From Martinezella lusitana (GTDB lineage: Bacteria > Pseudomonadota > Alphaproteobacteria > Rhizobiales > Rhizobiaceae): a stretch of DNA of 64,000 nt. The stretch is taken from positions 1-64,000 of the forward strand of contig NZ_JACHBG010000003.1 in assembly GCF_014207095.1 (NCBI RefSeq), given 5' to 3'. Numbering within the stretch: position 1 is the stretch's first letter; every line of letters begins with the position of its first letter. A program made the translations under genes and the position numbers. Positions 26,616 through 35,945 of this stretch are shown here, one piece after another. The notes under the pieces are model-generated. The model did not search any database and was not told the DNA's origin. It saw only the letters and a list, made by a program, of their open reading frames with translations.

Positions 26616-27872
26616 TTATTCGGCCACGCCGCAATAGCGCGCCATGAAGCTGGCAAAGGCGACTATTCCGGCGAGGTATTCATCGATCTCGACATGTTCT
26701 TCGAATGTATGGCAGTTGCGGATGTCACCCGGCGCGCAATAGACAGCCGGAATGTTCAGCCGATTGACGAAAAAGGGCGTTTCAGACCAAAACGGAGCGC
26801 CCTGCAGTTCGCCGCGGCCCGCCATTGCCTTGGCAACTGAGGCGCAGAGCATCGATACCGCGGGCAGATCCGGATCGATCTCTGCCGCCGAACCGCCCAC
26901 TTCGTGATCGCGGCCGGCCGGATAGGAGATCGCCACCTTGATATCGGGGTCGCCGATTGCACCGCGAATAACCGCTTCCATCTCCTGCGCAGCATCGCCA
27001 AGCGATTCTCCGGGAAGCAACTTGCGAATGAGCGACAGCGTGCACTCCTCGGGCACCGCGATGAAACCGCCACCGGTAAGCCCGGTAATCAGCAGGAAGC
27101 CGCGCCCGATCAGCGGATGTTCTGCACGCGCCGCAATTTCATCGGAATGCTTCCATAGCGCCGACATGACGGCATGGCTTGCCTTCAGCGCATCCTTGCC
27201 AAGCTCCGGCACGCCGAAATAGGCCGATTTGCCTGTTATGGTAATGTCGGTGATGAAAAAGCCGATCTGGGCGGGATAGACGGCAAGACGGGTCGGCTCG
27301 GTGTAGACGACGAAATCTGGCCTGGCGACTTCACCGGCCTCGATGCGAGCGACATAATCCTTCACGCCAGCGGAAATGCCCGTGCCGGGCTGGCCGCTTT
27401 CCTCGTCGCCGACATAGGCGAAAGCAAGATCGCCCTTCAGCCTGATGCCGGCTTTGTCGAGGAGCGACAGAGCCGCGAGCGATGTGCAGATGCCGGCTTT
27501 GAGGTCGCCTGAGCCGCGTCCCCATATCTGTCCGTCGATAACATGCGCACCGAACGGATCCTCGCGCTCAGTGCCGGCCCAGTGCTCCCGCCATCCGTCG
27601 ACATGCACAGTGTCGGTATGACCGATAAACTGCAGCCTCTTGCCGCCACCAGCGCCCTTGCGCTCGCCCCAGACATTCGGCCGGCCGGGGAGAAACTCGG
27701 CCACACGCACATTCTCGATCCCGCGCGACTGCATCTCAGCGTGGAGCAACGAGACGAAATTGGCTTCATGACCGGTAATGCTCTCACGACCGATTGCGGC
27801 GCGCAGCAGCGCGATCGCATCGTCACGGTCGAGCGCCGCGGCAAGTTGTTCGGTGATGTCATCAGCAATCAT
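26616..27872 (-). CDS. M20 family metallopeptidase (ArgE/DapE type)
   Basis: This 418-residue enzyme has the M20 metal-binding motifs: IGHTDTVHVDGW (His/Asp), GRGSGDLKAG (bridging Asp) and GDEESGQPGTG (Glu general base and ligand). The dimerisation lid domain follows. Such enzymes hydrolyse N-acyl or peptide-type amide bonds of amino acids; the substrate is not known. Its start overlaps the ROK stop by four bases (ATGA), and it precedes the binding-protein genes in the same operon, so it likely processes the imported compound. Confidence 0.9.
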   Translation of the reverse strand: MIADDITEQLAAALDRDDAIALLRAAIGRESITGHEANFVSLLHAEMQSRGIENVRVAEFLPGRPNVWGERKGAGGGKRLQFIGHTDTVHVDGWREHWAGTEREDPFGAHVIDGQIWGRGSGDLKAGICTSLAALSLLDKAGIRLKGDLAFAYVGDEESGQPGTGISAGVKDYVARIEAGEVARPDFVVYTEPTRLAVYPAQIGFFITDITITGKSAYFGVPELGKDALKASHAVMSALWKHSDEIAARAEHPLIGRGFLLITGLTGGGFIAVPEECTLSLIRKLLPGESLGDAAQEMEAVIRGAIGDPDIKVAISYPAGRDHEVGGSAAEIDPDLPAVSMLCASVAKAMAGRGELQGAPFWSETPFFVNRLNIPAVYCAPGDIRNCHTFEEHVEIDEYLAGIVAFASFMARYCGVAE

Positions 27873-29083
27873 CGCACGGCCTCCTTGAAGGACACGGTTT
27901 CGGCCGGCGGCAAAGACATCCGGCTGTCGGGCGCGTCAGCGCCAAAAAGTGCATTGTGCAGATGGCTCAACCCGATCGCAGTCGCCCCGACGATTGCCGC
28001 ACGTGCGCCGAGCACGCTTGTCTCGACCTCGACCGGATAGGGAAAGCATTGCGGCAGGAACTTCCGCACCCGCACGACCAGTTCCTCGCGCAGACCGATT
28101 GAGCCGCCGAGAATGACCTTCTGCGGATTGGCGATCGCCGCGATCGCCGCGACGCCCTGCGCCAGAAGTCTGGCCGTCTCGTCGAGCACCGTGGCCGCCT
28201 TTTCGTCGCCGGCCGCAGCCTTTTCGAAGATCTCCGGAACTGTTGCTGCCTCGCCGACCAGCCTGCGATAGCGCTCGATGATGCCGAACGAGGCCACAAC
28301 GCGCTCGTAGGCACCCGTACGCAAGGATTCCGGATCAAATGGCTCTGCGCCGAAAGGCAAGAAGCCCAGCTCGCCGGCGGCATTGCCAACGCCACGCACG
28401 AGTTGGCCATTGACCATCAGCCCGCCGCCGATACCGGTGCCGACTGCAATGTAGGCGAGATTGTCGATCCCCTGCCCCTGACCCAGCCAGTTCTCGCCGA
28501 TGACGCAAAGATTGACGTCATTTTCAAGGGTGACATCGAAACCGAGCGCCTTCTCGAGCGCCGACGCGACATCCATATCCTGAATGCCGGGAATGTTCGG
28601 CGCCATGAGGATGCGGCCGGTCGACTGCTCGGGCGCACCCGGCGCACCAACCACGGCCATGCGGATTTTTTCGCGGGGAATATTCTGAGCAGCGGCGGCC
28701 TGCCAGCAGAGCGCTGCAATCTGATCAACGACGAACTGGCCACCCCGGCGATCGGTAGGCGCGACCTCCTCGGCAAAGACGTGGCAGGCAAGATCGGCGA
28801 TTGCGACCCGCACCTTGGTGCCGCCAAGATCGACGGCCGCGATGTAAGCCGCATCTGGAATGAGCTCGTAGGTCACGGCGGTACGGCCGATATGGCCTGA
28901 CGTTCGACCGGTCTCTCTAATCCAGCCTTCCAACTCAAGCTGACGGACAATCTCGGAGATCGTCTGCTTGGACAGGTCCGTCTGCTTGGCAATCGAAGCG
29001 CGCGAAATCGGCCCACCTTGGACGATCGCTTCCATGACAGCACGCTGGGAGAACTTTCTGGAGATGCGCTGGGTATCGCTCAC
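27869..29083 (-). CDS. ROK family transcriptional regulator
   Basis: This 404-residue protein has an N-terminal winged HTH (AVMEAIVQGGPISRASIAKQ, then SKQTISEIVRQLE) and a ROK sugar-kinase-like domain (AAVDLGGTKVRVAI, ENDVNLCVIGE). The Zn motif of ROK kinases (GHx9-11CxCGxxGCxE) is missing: GELGF replaces GELGH and the cysteines are absent. It is therefore more likely a ligand sensor than a kinase. The GTG start at 29083 has GAGG upstream. It heads the operon and probably regulates it. Confidence 0.88.
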   Translation of the reverse strand: MSDTQRISRKFSQRAVMEAIVQGGPISRASIAKQTDLSKQTISEIVRQLELEGWIRETGRTSGHIGRTAVTYELIPDAAYIAAVDLGGTKVRVAIADLACHVFAEEVAPTDRRGGQFVVDQIAALCWQAAAAQNIPREKIRMAVVGAPGAPEQSTGRILMAPNIPGIQDMDVASALEKALGFDVTLENDVNLCVIGENWLGQGQGIDNLAYIAVGTGIGGGLMVNGQLVRGVGNAAGELGFLPFGAEPFDPESLRTGAYERVVASFGIIERYRRLVGEAATVPEIFEKAAAGDEKAATVLDETARLLAQGVAAIAAIANPQKVILGGSIGLREELVVRVRKFLPQCFPYPVEVETSVLGARAAIVGATAIGLSHLHNALFGADAPDSRMSLPPAETVSFKEAVR

Positions 29084-29114
29084 GACGTCCTCAATTAATT
29101 CGTTCTATCACCGA

Positions 29115-29143
29115 ACTAAATCACGACGAAAGAACTGAGTCAA
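29115..29143 (-). promoter_or_regulatory. Candidate promoter of the ROK operon
   Basis: On the minus strand TTGACT (29143-29138) and TTTAGT (29120-29115) are 17 bases apart. Repeated AGTTC/GAAC elements flank this site (for example GTTC at 29102-29105 and GAAC at 29113-29116), which may bind the ROK regulator. The -10 match is weak. Confidence 0.4.
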
Positions 29144-29444
29144 GAACCGTGATGTCCTGAAAAACGCAATCGGGTTATAAAGCGCTGACTGTGCGAGCTG
29201 CCGTGCAGCGGGTTTTGAATAAGGCCGGCCCGAGCCTAGGCGGATGGCGCCAGTGGCTTCGGATATCGGAGGTGCTGATTTTGCCGGCGGAAAAGCGAAC
29301 GCATTCGCGATGTCGCTCAGGAACCGGTCAGCCCGAGCGCATCTTCAGCCCCGCTCGACCGATTGCTTGATCGCACGCCCCGCGACCGTTCTCGCGCCGC
29401 GCTCCTGGCAGAAGAAACAGATAGACATATGGTTGGGAAGGTAG
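29144..29444. other. Gene-free stretch
   Basis: There is no supported gene in these 301 bases. A 66-codon plus-strand frame exists at 29244 but lacks a ribosome site and family features. Confidence 0.45.
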
Positions 29445-30002
29445 TTACCGATCGCCGGCTAAACAGCCGAACATGCGGAAATCATGGAAGGCGCCTTTGA
29501 ACCGCGCCTTCTGGCGAAGCGTGCCCTCATAGCGGAATCCCGCCTTTTCGAGAACCCGATCGGATCCCCCGTTTCCGGGTAGCGTCCAGGCCTCGATCCG
29601 GTTCAGTGAAAAATAGTCGAAGCCGCATTGAACGACCGCCTGCGCCGCCTCGCTCATCAGCCCTTTACCCCAAGCCGCAGGATGCAGTTCGTATCCGAGC
29701 TCGGCACAGCTCGCACGCCGGTCAAATCGGTTGAAACGGATAGCCCCAAGCAGGTCACCGGCACCCCGATCCTCGATAAACCAGGTACATCCCGTTCCCT
29801 TGGGGAAGATTTGACACATCCATTTCAAGGTCCGGTCGATTTGCGCCTTTGTCGGCGCATCGTACCAGTTCGAGAAGCGCGTGACTTCCGAAATCGAAAT
29901 CAATGCGTGGAAGCTGTCTCTATCATCCATGCTTGGCTCGCGAAGCCGCAGCCGCTCGGTTATGAGTGCCGGGAATTCGCGGTCCGGCGCAGCTATCCTC
30001 AT
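29445..30002 (-). CDS. GNAT family N-acetyltransferase (RimJ/RimL type)
   Basis: This 185-residue acetyltransferase has the RimJ/RimL pattern: TERLRLREPSMDD at the start, ELGYELHPAAWGKGLMSEA for acetyl-CoA binding, and NRIEAWTLPGNGGSDRVLEKAGFRYEG. The ATG at 30002 is preceded by GGAGG and lies four bases after the serine hydrolase stop, so the two form an operon. The target (protein N-terminus or small molecule) is unknown. Confidence 0.88.
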   Translation of the reverse strand: MRIAAPDREFPALITERLRLREPSMDDRDSFHALISISEVTRFSNWYDAPTKAQIDRTLKWMCQIFPKGTGCTWFIEDRGAGDLLGAIRFNRFDRRASCAELGYELHPAAWGKGLMSEAAQAVVQCGFDYFSLNRIEAWTLPGNGGSDRVLEKAGFRYEGTLRQKARFKGAFHDFRMFGCLAGDR

Positions 30003-30006
30003 TCCT

Positions 30007-31083
30007 TTAAGCCTCCAGGAAGTTGGCAAGGATGATCTCCCGCCAGACCCGCGTCGGCGTAATCCAGGCATCCCAGAAATTATACTTGCCGGAGTAGATG
30101 ACCGCGGCGATCCCGGCATCGGGCATCAGCCAGAGCCTCTGTCCGCCATTTCCGAAACCTGCATACCAGGGACGCGGATCAGCAAATGCTGGCGCCGGAG
30201 CATCCCCGGAGAACCATAGCCTTCCGTAGCCCAAACCATCCTCGGTCGATAATATTGCCGGCGCGAGCGATTGCGCGACCCAATCTTCCGAGACAATTCT
30301 CTGGCCGTTCCAGGCACCCTTCTGGACAAAAAGTGTGCCGATCTTCAGCAGATCGGGAGCGGTCAGGCGCAATCCGGATGCCGCCGACGCGACCCCGTCA
30401 TGTCCGGCCGACCAGTGAAATTTCGCAATATCGAGCGGCGCGAAAAGAACCTCTTGCGCGAAGTCTGGCAATCGCTTGCCGGTGCCCCTCTCGATAATGG
30501 CGCCGATCAGAGCAACGCTGCCGCCGGAGTAAATCCAGCGTGTCCCAGGCTCTGCGATGATTGGGCGCTCAAGAACGAAACGGTAGCGATCCGGTGCGTT
30601 CTCCATCGCAATTTCGCTGTTTAGCGGGTCGTAGTAAGGGCGATTCTCATCCCACTCCATCCCGAGCGTCATCGTCAGCGCATGGTTGATGGTAATCCCC
30701 GCACGTGCGGGATCCTTGGCCAGATCGCCATATTCCGGAAACTGCTCATAAAGCGAGGCATCCAGGGAAGGGACCAATCCCCTGTCCAAGGCTATGCCGT
30801 AAAGCAGGCCGGTGACACTCTTCGTCACGGAGCGAAGATCGTGCAGCGTATCGGCGTCAAAGGCCACGTCCCCGAGAGAGGTCCCCCAATTTTCATCAGG
30901 GCCAGTGCCGTAATATTCCAAGAATGTCTGCCCGGAACGGGCGGCTACCACCACGTGCAAATCACGCAACAGGCCAGCTTCGATACCAGCCGCAAACTTG
31001 CGCCCAAGCGCGGGATCGAAGCCCAAGGCCTGCAAGGTTTCGCTATCTAGCGCTGAACGTGAACTACCCTGTATTCCGGCCAT
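30007..31083 (-). CDS. Beta-lactamase-fold serine hydrolase
   Basis: This 358-residue protein belongs to the class C beta-lactamase/esterase group. It has the SVTK active-site motif (DLRSVTKSVTGLL, about residue 85), a YSG in place of YxN (WIYSGGSVALIG), and a C-terminal WYAGFGNGGQ. No signal peptide is seen, so it is probably a cytoplasmic esterase or amidase rather than a resistance enzyme. It precedes the GNAT gene in an operon. Confidence 0.85.
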   Translation of the reverse strand: MAGIQGSSRSALDSETLQALGFDPALGRKFAAGIEAGLLRDLHVVVAARSGQTFLEYYGTGPDENWGTSLGDVAFDADTLHDLRSVTKSVTGLLYGIALDRGLVPSLDASLYEQFPEYGDLAKDPARAGITINHALTMTLGMEWDENRPYYDPLNSEIAMENAPDRYRFVLERPIIAEPGTRWIYSGGSVALIGAIIERGTGKRLPDFAQEVLFAPLDIAKFHWSAGHDGVASAASGLRLTAPDLLKIGTLFVQKGAWNGQRIVSEDWVAQSLAPAILSTEDGLGYGRLWFSGDAPAPAFADPRPWYAGFGNGGQRLWLMPDAGIAAVIYSGKYNFWDAWITPTRVWREIILANFLEA

Positions 31084-31192
31084 GAATTCGCGCCTCCACC
31101 ATGCGACCCTCCCTCAGCCTACAATCGAAGCGCGCATTCAGCAAGGCAACAAAACCGGTTTCTGCAGTCAATCGCAGCTCGGCAAACCGGCC

Positions 31193-32995
31193 CTATCCCC
31201 GTTTCAACTCTCCCTCGGCCGCCATGGCAAAGGCAGCCACCGTTTTGTTGCGACCGCTCAGCTTCGCCTGTAGCAGGGCGCCGTCGGCGCGATTGATCAG
31301 TGTCGTCGTCGGCCCCGAAACCGGAGATGAGGCGACGCCGACGGAGATCGAAAGCGGACCGACGATGCGGCCACGATAGGAGAAGGGCGTCGTGAAGACA
31401 CTTGTGCGGAGCTTCTCGGCAATATCGAAGCCCCTTTCATCCGCAATGTCGGTCGCAATGACCGTGAGTTCCTCGCCGCCGAACCGATAGACCGTGCCGA
31501 CATCGCCGACGGTGTCGGAAACGATCTGCGCGACATGACGCAAAACCTCATCACCGGCGTCATGACCGAACTCGTCGTTGAAGCGCTTGAAGTGGTCGAT
31601 GTCGATCATCATGCAGACGACCGTTCGCGCAGACTGATCCCTGTGAAGATTGTTCAGGGTTTCATCCAGGGAGCGCCGATTGAACAGGCCGGTCAGCGCG
31701 TCGCGCACGGCAAGATTTACAAGCTTGTCGCGCAACTGCAGATTGGCGATGGCGAGGCCGATATTTTCGGCAATCAGCTCAAGATAGAGCTGCGGCGCAT
31801 CAACGGCCGTCGCATCCTTCGTCCGATCTTCGAAATAGAGAAGCCCGATCGCCTCGCCAAGCGCGGTCAAGGGAACACAGAGACCAGGCACTCCGGACTC
31901 GTCCAGATGCTGGCAGGCGATATCATTGTCGGCAACATGGCTCACATGCGGGCGTCCGCGGCGCAGCCCCCAGCAGGCTGTCGCCGGGAACGAGGGCTGC
32001 GTGTGTATCGGGTCCAGCCATCGGCTAACCTCGATCAGCGCCGACTTGCTTTCGTTCATCGTATAGAGGCAGCCGGCAATACCCGGAAAGATCTGCGGCA
32101 CGAACAGCGCCACGACCTCCGTCAGCTCATTCTGAGCGTAGCAGGCCTGCAGGCGGTGCATCATCTGCAGGATGAGGTCCTTTGTCTGCAGATCACGTTT
32201 CCGCTCGGCGTCCAGCCTGTTTCGTTCGAGACCATTCTCCCGGAAAATCTGGATCGCATCGTTCATCTCGCCGATCTCGTCGCGCCGGCGTTCGGTGGGA
32301 AGCTCGACGGCATAGTCTTGCCGCGCCAGCCGATTGACGACACCCGTCATCTGGACCAGAGGCAGCGCAACCCTGCGCCGAAGAATGAAATAAAGCACGC
32401 CGAGAAATATCACCGCCGTCAAGGCAAGCATGATCTTGGCCGCATTACCCCAAAAGTTACTGCGCGCCTGAGCGCTGTGGACCGCGGCCTCGGTGCGCGC
32501 CGTCGCCAAGGAACGGAACTGACTGACATCGTTGAGGAGCGCCGTCTGAAGACGCTCATGCTCCGGGCCGAACAGCATGTCGCGTGCACTCGCCTGATTA
32601 CCGCCGCGATAGGTCGCAACCGCCGCTTCTTCAATTTTGTCCAGGGCCTCAGCGTCGCCCACAGCCTCTTCGACGATCAGCAACTCGCCATCGGGAATGC
32701 CAAGGCCACGCAGCTTGTTAATTGCGGCATCGCGCCGGCGCTCTTCGCCCTCATCGACGGTGAAGGCGTCGAGATGCCGCGTCTCGCCACGCATGACATA
32801 GAGGCGCGCTTCATCCGTGGTCTCTTCCGCGCCAAGCGCTAGCTCTTCACCCATGCTGCTTAGCAAAAGGTGCTGCTCGACCGCCTGTCGCTCCTGCGTT
32901 GCGCTTCGAGCTGACAGGATGAAAGCCACAGCGGACAGCACGGTCAGGACGACGGTAATGCCGTAGGCCCAATTCGTAATTGTCGTAATTCTCAT
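31193..32995 (-). CDS. Membrane diguanylate cyclase with HAMP, GAF and GGDEF
   Basis: This 600-residue protein has a first membrane helix (residues about 6-29), a periplasmic helical region, and a second helix (IMLALTAVIFLGVLYFIL). A HAMP-type linker, a GAF-like domain and a C-terminal GGDEF domain follow. The active site reads GGEEL, a functional form, so cyclic-di-GMP synthesis is likely. No RxxD inhibitory site is visible five residues before it. The ATG at 32995 has AGAGGAAG upstream. It stands alone. Confidence 0.88.
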   Translation of the reverse strand: MRITTITNWAYGITVVLTVLSAVAFILSARSATQERQAVEQHLLLSSMGEELALGAEETTDEARLYVMRGETRHLDAFTVDEGEERRRDAAINKLRGLGIPDGELLIVEEAVGDAEALDKIEEAAVATYRGGNQASARDMLFGPEHERLQTALLNDVSQFRSLATARTEAAVHSAQARSNFWGNAAKIMLALTAVIFLGVLYFILRRRVALPLVQMTGVVNRLARQDYAVELPTERRRDEIGEMNDAIQIFRENGLERNRLDAERKRDLQTKDLILQMMHRLQACYAQNELTEVVALFVPQIFPGIAGCLYTMNESKSALIEVSRWLDPIHTQPSFPATACWGLRRGRPHVSHVADNDIACQHLDESGVPGLCVPLTALGEAIGLLYFEDRTKDATAVDAPQLYLELIAENIGLAIANLQLRDKLVNLAVRDALTGLFNRRSLDETLNNLHRDQSARTVVCMMIDIDHFKRFNDEFGHDAGDEVLRHVAQIVSDTVGDVGTVYRFGGEELTVIATDIADERGFDIAEKLRTSVFTTPFSYRGRIVGPLSISVGVASSPVSGPTTTLINRADGALLQAKLSGRNKTVAAFAMAAEGELKRG

Positions 32996-33541
32996 CTGCC
33001 GACTTCCTCTGCGACTGGCTCTTGGATGCCTCAATCGCCTGCTTTGCTGATCCCCCAGTTAAGACATCCATTTCTAAGGATAAAGGCAATTGAGCCATAT
33101 GGGAGAGCCATTAGGGCAATTTGAAACAACTCTTCTTATGCCGACCGGTCGCCATGCGCTGCACCCTGGCATCGTCATTGTGTCCTACTGACGAGAATCC
33201 CGGCTCCGGCCGATGGCTGGCTCCGGGACTCCCGGCTGTCGTCAGGGGTGCGTACGACAGCGCGGTCAACAAATCGATTTTCAGACCGGCAATCCAGAAG
33301 TGGACCGCAAATTGGCAAATGCGAACTTAACTTCCACAAGTGACTGCCCCATTTCGAGGCACCGCCCTCGCAGGTCCGAAATCAATCTCCGCCATGATTG
33401 AATTCGTCCTCCGCAATTATTGTCCATATTGCTGGTGGCACAGGCGATGCTACCAACACAACTTCAACGCTGCGTGCAATTTCCTGAATTGCTCCTCGCT
33501 GCCTGCACGTTTTCTGCAAAGACGCGCGCCACCATGGCGGC
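32996..33541. other. Gene-free stretch with a structured segment
   Basis: These 546 bases hold no supported protein gene. CTGACGA (33188-33194) and TCGTCAG (33239-33245) are perfect inverted arms enclosing a second CCCGG/CCGGG pair. The transcript would fold into a branched stem, so a small RNA or a terminator remnant is possible. Confidence 0.4.
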
Positions 33542-33715
33542 ATGAACAAAGCGCCCGAAGAAATCTCCACCCTGCCCGTCCGCCTGCCTACCAGTCTTCT
33601 CCGGGAAGGCTGGTGGCTGGTAGACGATCACACCCTTCAAACTGAGCTACCCGCTCGGGAAGCTCAAATCATCCCCTTTGTCGCCGCCGAAAGAACAACA
33701 CGGAGCCGATGCTGA
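33542..33715 (+). CDS. Small hypothetical protein upstream of the DUF4173 gene
   Basis: A 57-codon frame starts MNKAPEEISTLPVRLPTSLL and continues with GWWLVDDHTLQTELPAREAQ. It ends TRSRC, with its TGA overlapping the next ATG as TGATG. This overlap and an even codon pattern suggest a real, translationally coupled gene. There is no strong ribosome site before its ATG and no family is recognised. It looks soluble. Confidence 0.5.
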   Translation: MNKAPEEISTLPVRLPTSLLREGWWLVDDHTLQTELPAREAQIIPFVAAERTTRSRC

Positions 33716-35223
33716 TGCGCCTCTCGGATGCGCCCACTTTTTCGACGAAACCCGCAAGCAACTCCAATCGCAAACCTCTCTTACTGATCCTTCTCATCAT
33801 ACTGGCCGATATCCTGCTTTTCGATCGGGACCCGGGCCTCAACCTCTTCCTTTTCACCAATCTCGTCACCGTCGGTCTTCTGATATGCTCTCGCAGGCGA
33901 TTGTCCATTCCAAGAATTTTGGCGTTTGTCTCGTTCAGCCTCATCTTGTCGGTGCCGCTTGTCGAAACCGCATCCTGGATGGGTATTGCTGTCAGCCTGC
34001 TCGGCCTTTCCTGCGTGTCGCTCGGTACCGCCGGGCTTATTCCTAGACAGTGGAGTCATCTACCGCTCGGCCTGCTCCGCCTCTTTCTGGAGGCATCGAT
34101 GCGACCCTTTCGGCATTCGAGCTATCGTTGGTTGCAAAGATCGCAGAAGCCGTCGTCGCAAACTGTCTGGCATCATCTGCGCGGCTGGATCGTGCCGCTG
34201 GGTTTTGCCGCCGGTTTCCTCGCTCTCTTTGCCATGGCCAATCCTCTGATCGACAAGACGCTGCGCAGCATCGACCTCACTTTCCTATCGCAGTTGTTCA
34301 GTGTCTGGCGCGTCGGCTTCTGGCTCCTCGTCGCTGCATTTCTATCCCTTTTGCTTCGCCCGCGCCTGAAGCGGCTTCCTACCCGCCGCAACAAGATTGC
34401 GGCCAATTTCCCCGCACTCGAGGAGGGAGTTTTTGGTCGTGCGGCACTGCTACGCTCGCTCGTCGTCTTCAACGCATTGTTTGCCGTAGAGACACTGCTC
34501 GATCTTGCCTATCTTTGGGGAGGGGCAAACCTGCCTGATGGCATAAGCCACGCCGAATATACCCATCGCGGCGCCTATCCGCTGATGATAACCGCGCTTC
34601 TCGCAGCAGCCTTCGTGCTCGTGGCGATGCGCCGGAACGGACCGGGCGACAAGAGCGCGCTCCTGCGCGGCCTCGTACATCTGTGGATCGCACAAAACAT
34701 AATGCTGTGCCTCTCCTCCATTCTGCGACTCGATCTTTATGTCGAAGTCTATTCGCTGACAGAGCTGCGCGTTGCCGCCGGCATTTGGATGGGGCTTGTA
34801 GCAGTCGGCCTCTTCCTTATCCTCCTGCGTATTCTGCTGCGTCGCTCCAATGAATGGCTGATCGCGTTCACTTCAGCGGCGCTGGTGATCACGCTCTATG
34901 CCGCCGCACTGATCGATCTCCCTGCGTTCATCGCCCGCTTCAATGTCGCCCACAGCCGCGAGATATCGGGTTCAGGCATCCCTCTCGACGCCAACTATCT
35001 CGCGGCGCTCGGCCCGGCGAGCATACCTGCCCTCGATACCTACCTGGTATCGCTGCCTGCTGACACAACCGTCCGTAGGATACGCGAAGAGCTTGTCTGG
35101 CGCCATTTCGAACACTCACATGACTGGCGAAGCTGGACATATCGGGTCGAGCGCCTCGATGCCTACCTCAATAAGATGCAACTCTTGCAAGATGAAGCCG
35201 AAACGAAGAAAACGGACGGGTAA
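33715..35223 (+). CDS. DUF4153/DUF4173-type membrane protein
   Basis: This is a roughly 502-residue multi-pass membrane protein with about ten or more hydrophobic segments, starting after residue 20. YSLTELRVAAGIWMGLVAVGLFLIL matches the conserved late helix of the DUF4173 group. The C-terminal 100 residues form a soluble tail (SIPALDTYLVSLP, then RRIREELVWRHFE). The ATG at 33715 overlaps the previous stop (TGATG); the ATG six bases upstream is also usable. It is followed after 17 bases by the response regulator, so it may be part of that signalling unit. The function is unknown. Confidence 0.8.
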   Translation: MRLSDAPTFSTKPASNSNRKPLLLILLIILADILLFDRDPGLNLFLFTNLVTVGLLICSRRRLSIPRILAFVSFSLILSVPLVETASWMGIAVSLLGLSCVSLGTAGLIPRQWSHLPLGLLRLFLEASMRPFRHSSYRWLQRSQKPSSQTVWHHLRGWIVPLGFAAGFLALFAMANPLIDKTLRSIDLTFLSQLFSVWRVGFWLLVAAFLSLLLRPRLKRLPTRRNKIAANFPALEEGVFGRAALLRSLVVFNALFAVETLLDLAYLWGGANLPDGISHAEYTHRGAYPLMITALLAAAFVLVAMRRNGPGDKSALLRGLVHLWIAQNIMLCLSSILRLDLYVEVYSLTELRVAAGIWMGLVAVGLFLILLRILLRRSNEWLIAFTSAALVITLYAAALIDLPAFIARFNVAHSREISGSGIPLDANYLAALGPASIPALDTYLVSLPADTTVRRIREELVWRHFEHSHDWRSWTYRVERLDAYLNKMQLLQDEAETKKTDG

Positions 35224-35240
35224 ACTAGGACCTCTATCGC

Positions 35241-35945
35241 ATGGCCCAGCGCATCCTCGTCGTCGACGACGAACCCAATATTCGTGACGTGATCTGCTTC
35301 GCGCTCGATCGCGCCGGCATGGCAACGACGACGGCCCGCAACGGCACGGAGGCCATGATGGCCTTTCATCGCGGAGGCCTCGATCTGATCGTGCTCGATA
35401 TCGGCATGCCTGACATGGATGGGCTAGAGGTCTGCCGACGCATTCGCAAGACATCCGATCTTCCAATCCTGTTCCTGTCGGCGCGCGACGAGGAAATCGA
35501 TCGGATCCTGGGTCTCGAAATCGGCGGCGACGACTACGTCACCAAGCCATTCAGCCCGCGCGAACTGGTCGCGCGGGTCAAGACCATCCTGAAACGCAGC
35601 GGCTACGGTTCGGAGCCTCATATAAGCACCGGTTCTGTCTCCGTGGGATCGCTGCGACTTCACCGAGGCAGCCGCACCGCAAGTTTCGCCGATATGCCGC
35701 TTACCTTGACCGCACTCGAATTTGCGATCCTCGACACGCTTCTGTCGCGCGCCGAGATCGTTTTCAGCCGCGATCAGTTGATGGAGGCGGCCTATGGTGC
35801 CGACATGCAGGTCGCGGACCGCACCATTGATAGCCATATCCGCAATATTCGCGCCAAGCTTTCGGCCGCCGGCGGCCAGGGCATCATCGCTACGGTGCAT
35901 GGTATCGGCTTCAAGCTGACCTCAAATACGAAAGGAAGCGCGTGA
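35241..35945 (+). CDS. OmpR-family response regulator
   Basis: This 234-residue regulator has a receiver domain (ILVVDDEPNI acidic pocket, phospho-accepting Asp in LIVLDIGMPDMDG, Lys in VTKPFSP) and a C-terminal winged HTH (ALEFAILDTLLSR, then ADRTIDSHIRNIRAKL). Its stop overlaps the kinase start. The order and the receiver end DRILGLEIGGDDYV recall the CreB group, but a named match is not claimed. It probably responds to the adjacent kinase. Confidence 0.9.
   Translation: MAQRILVVDDEPNIRDVICFALDRAGMATTTARNGTEAMMAFHRGGLDLIVLDIGMPDMDGLEVCRRIRKTSDLPILFLSARDEEIDRILGLEIGGDDYVTKPFSPRELVARVKTILKRSGYGSEPHISTGSVSVGSLRLHRGSRTASFADMPLTLTALEFAILDTLLSRAEIVFSRDQLMEAAYGADMQVADRTIDSHIRNIRAKLSAAGGQGIIATVHGIGFKLTSNTKGSA

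Noticed and set aside
27869..29083. Glucokinase/ROK kinase
   Set aside because: An N-terminal HTH is present and the zinc motif is lost, so a regulator is more likely.
30007..31083. Antibiotic-resistance beta-lactamase
   Set aside because: It has no export signal and has YSG instead of the YxN motif; it fits the esterase-like group.
33600..33665. tRNA-like string (GAGCGGGTAGCTCAG on the minus strand)
   Set aside because: It resembles a D-arm only; no acceptor stem, anticodon stem or T-arm can be built, and the segment is explained by the 57-codon plus-strand frame.
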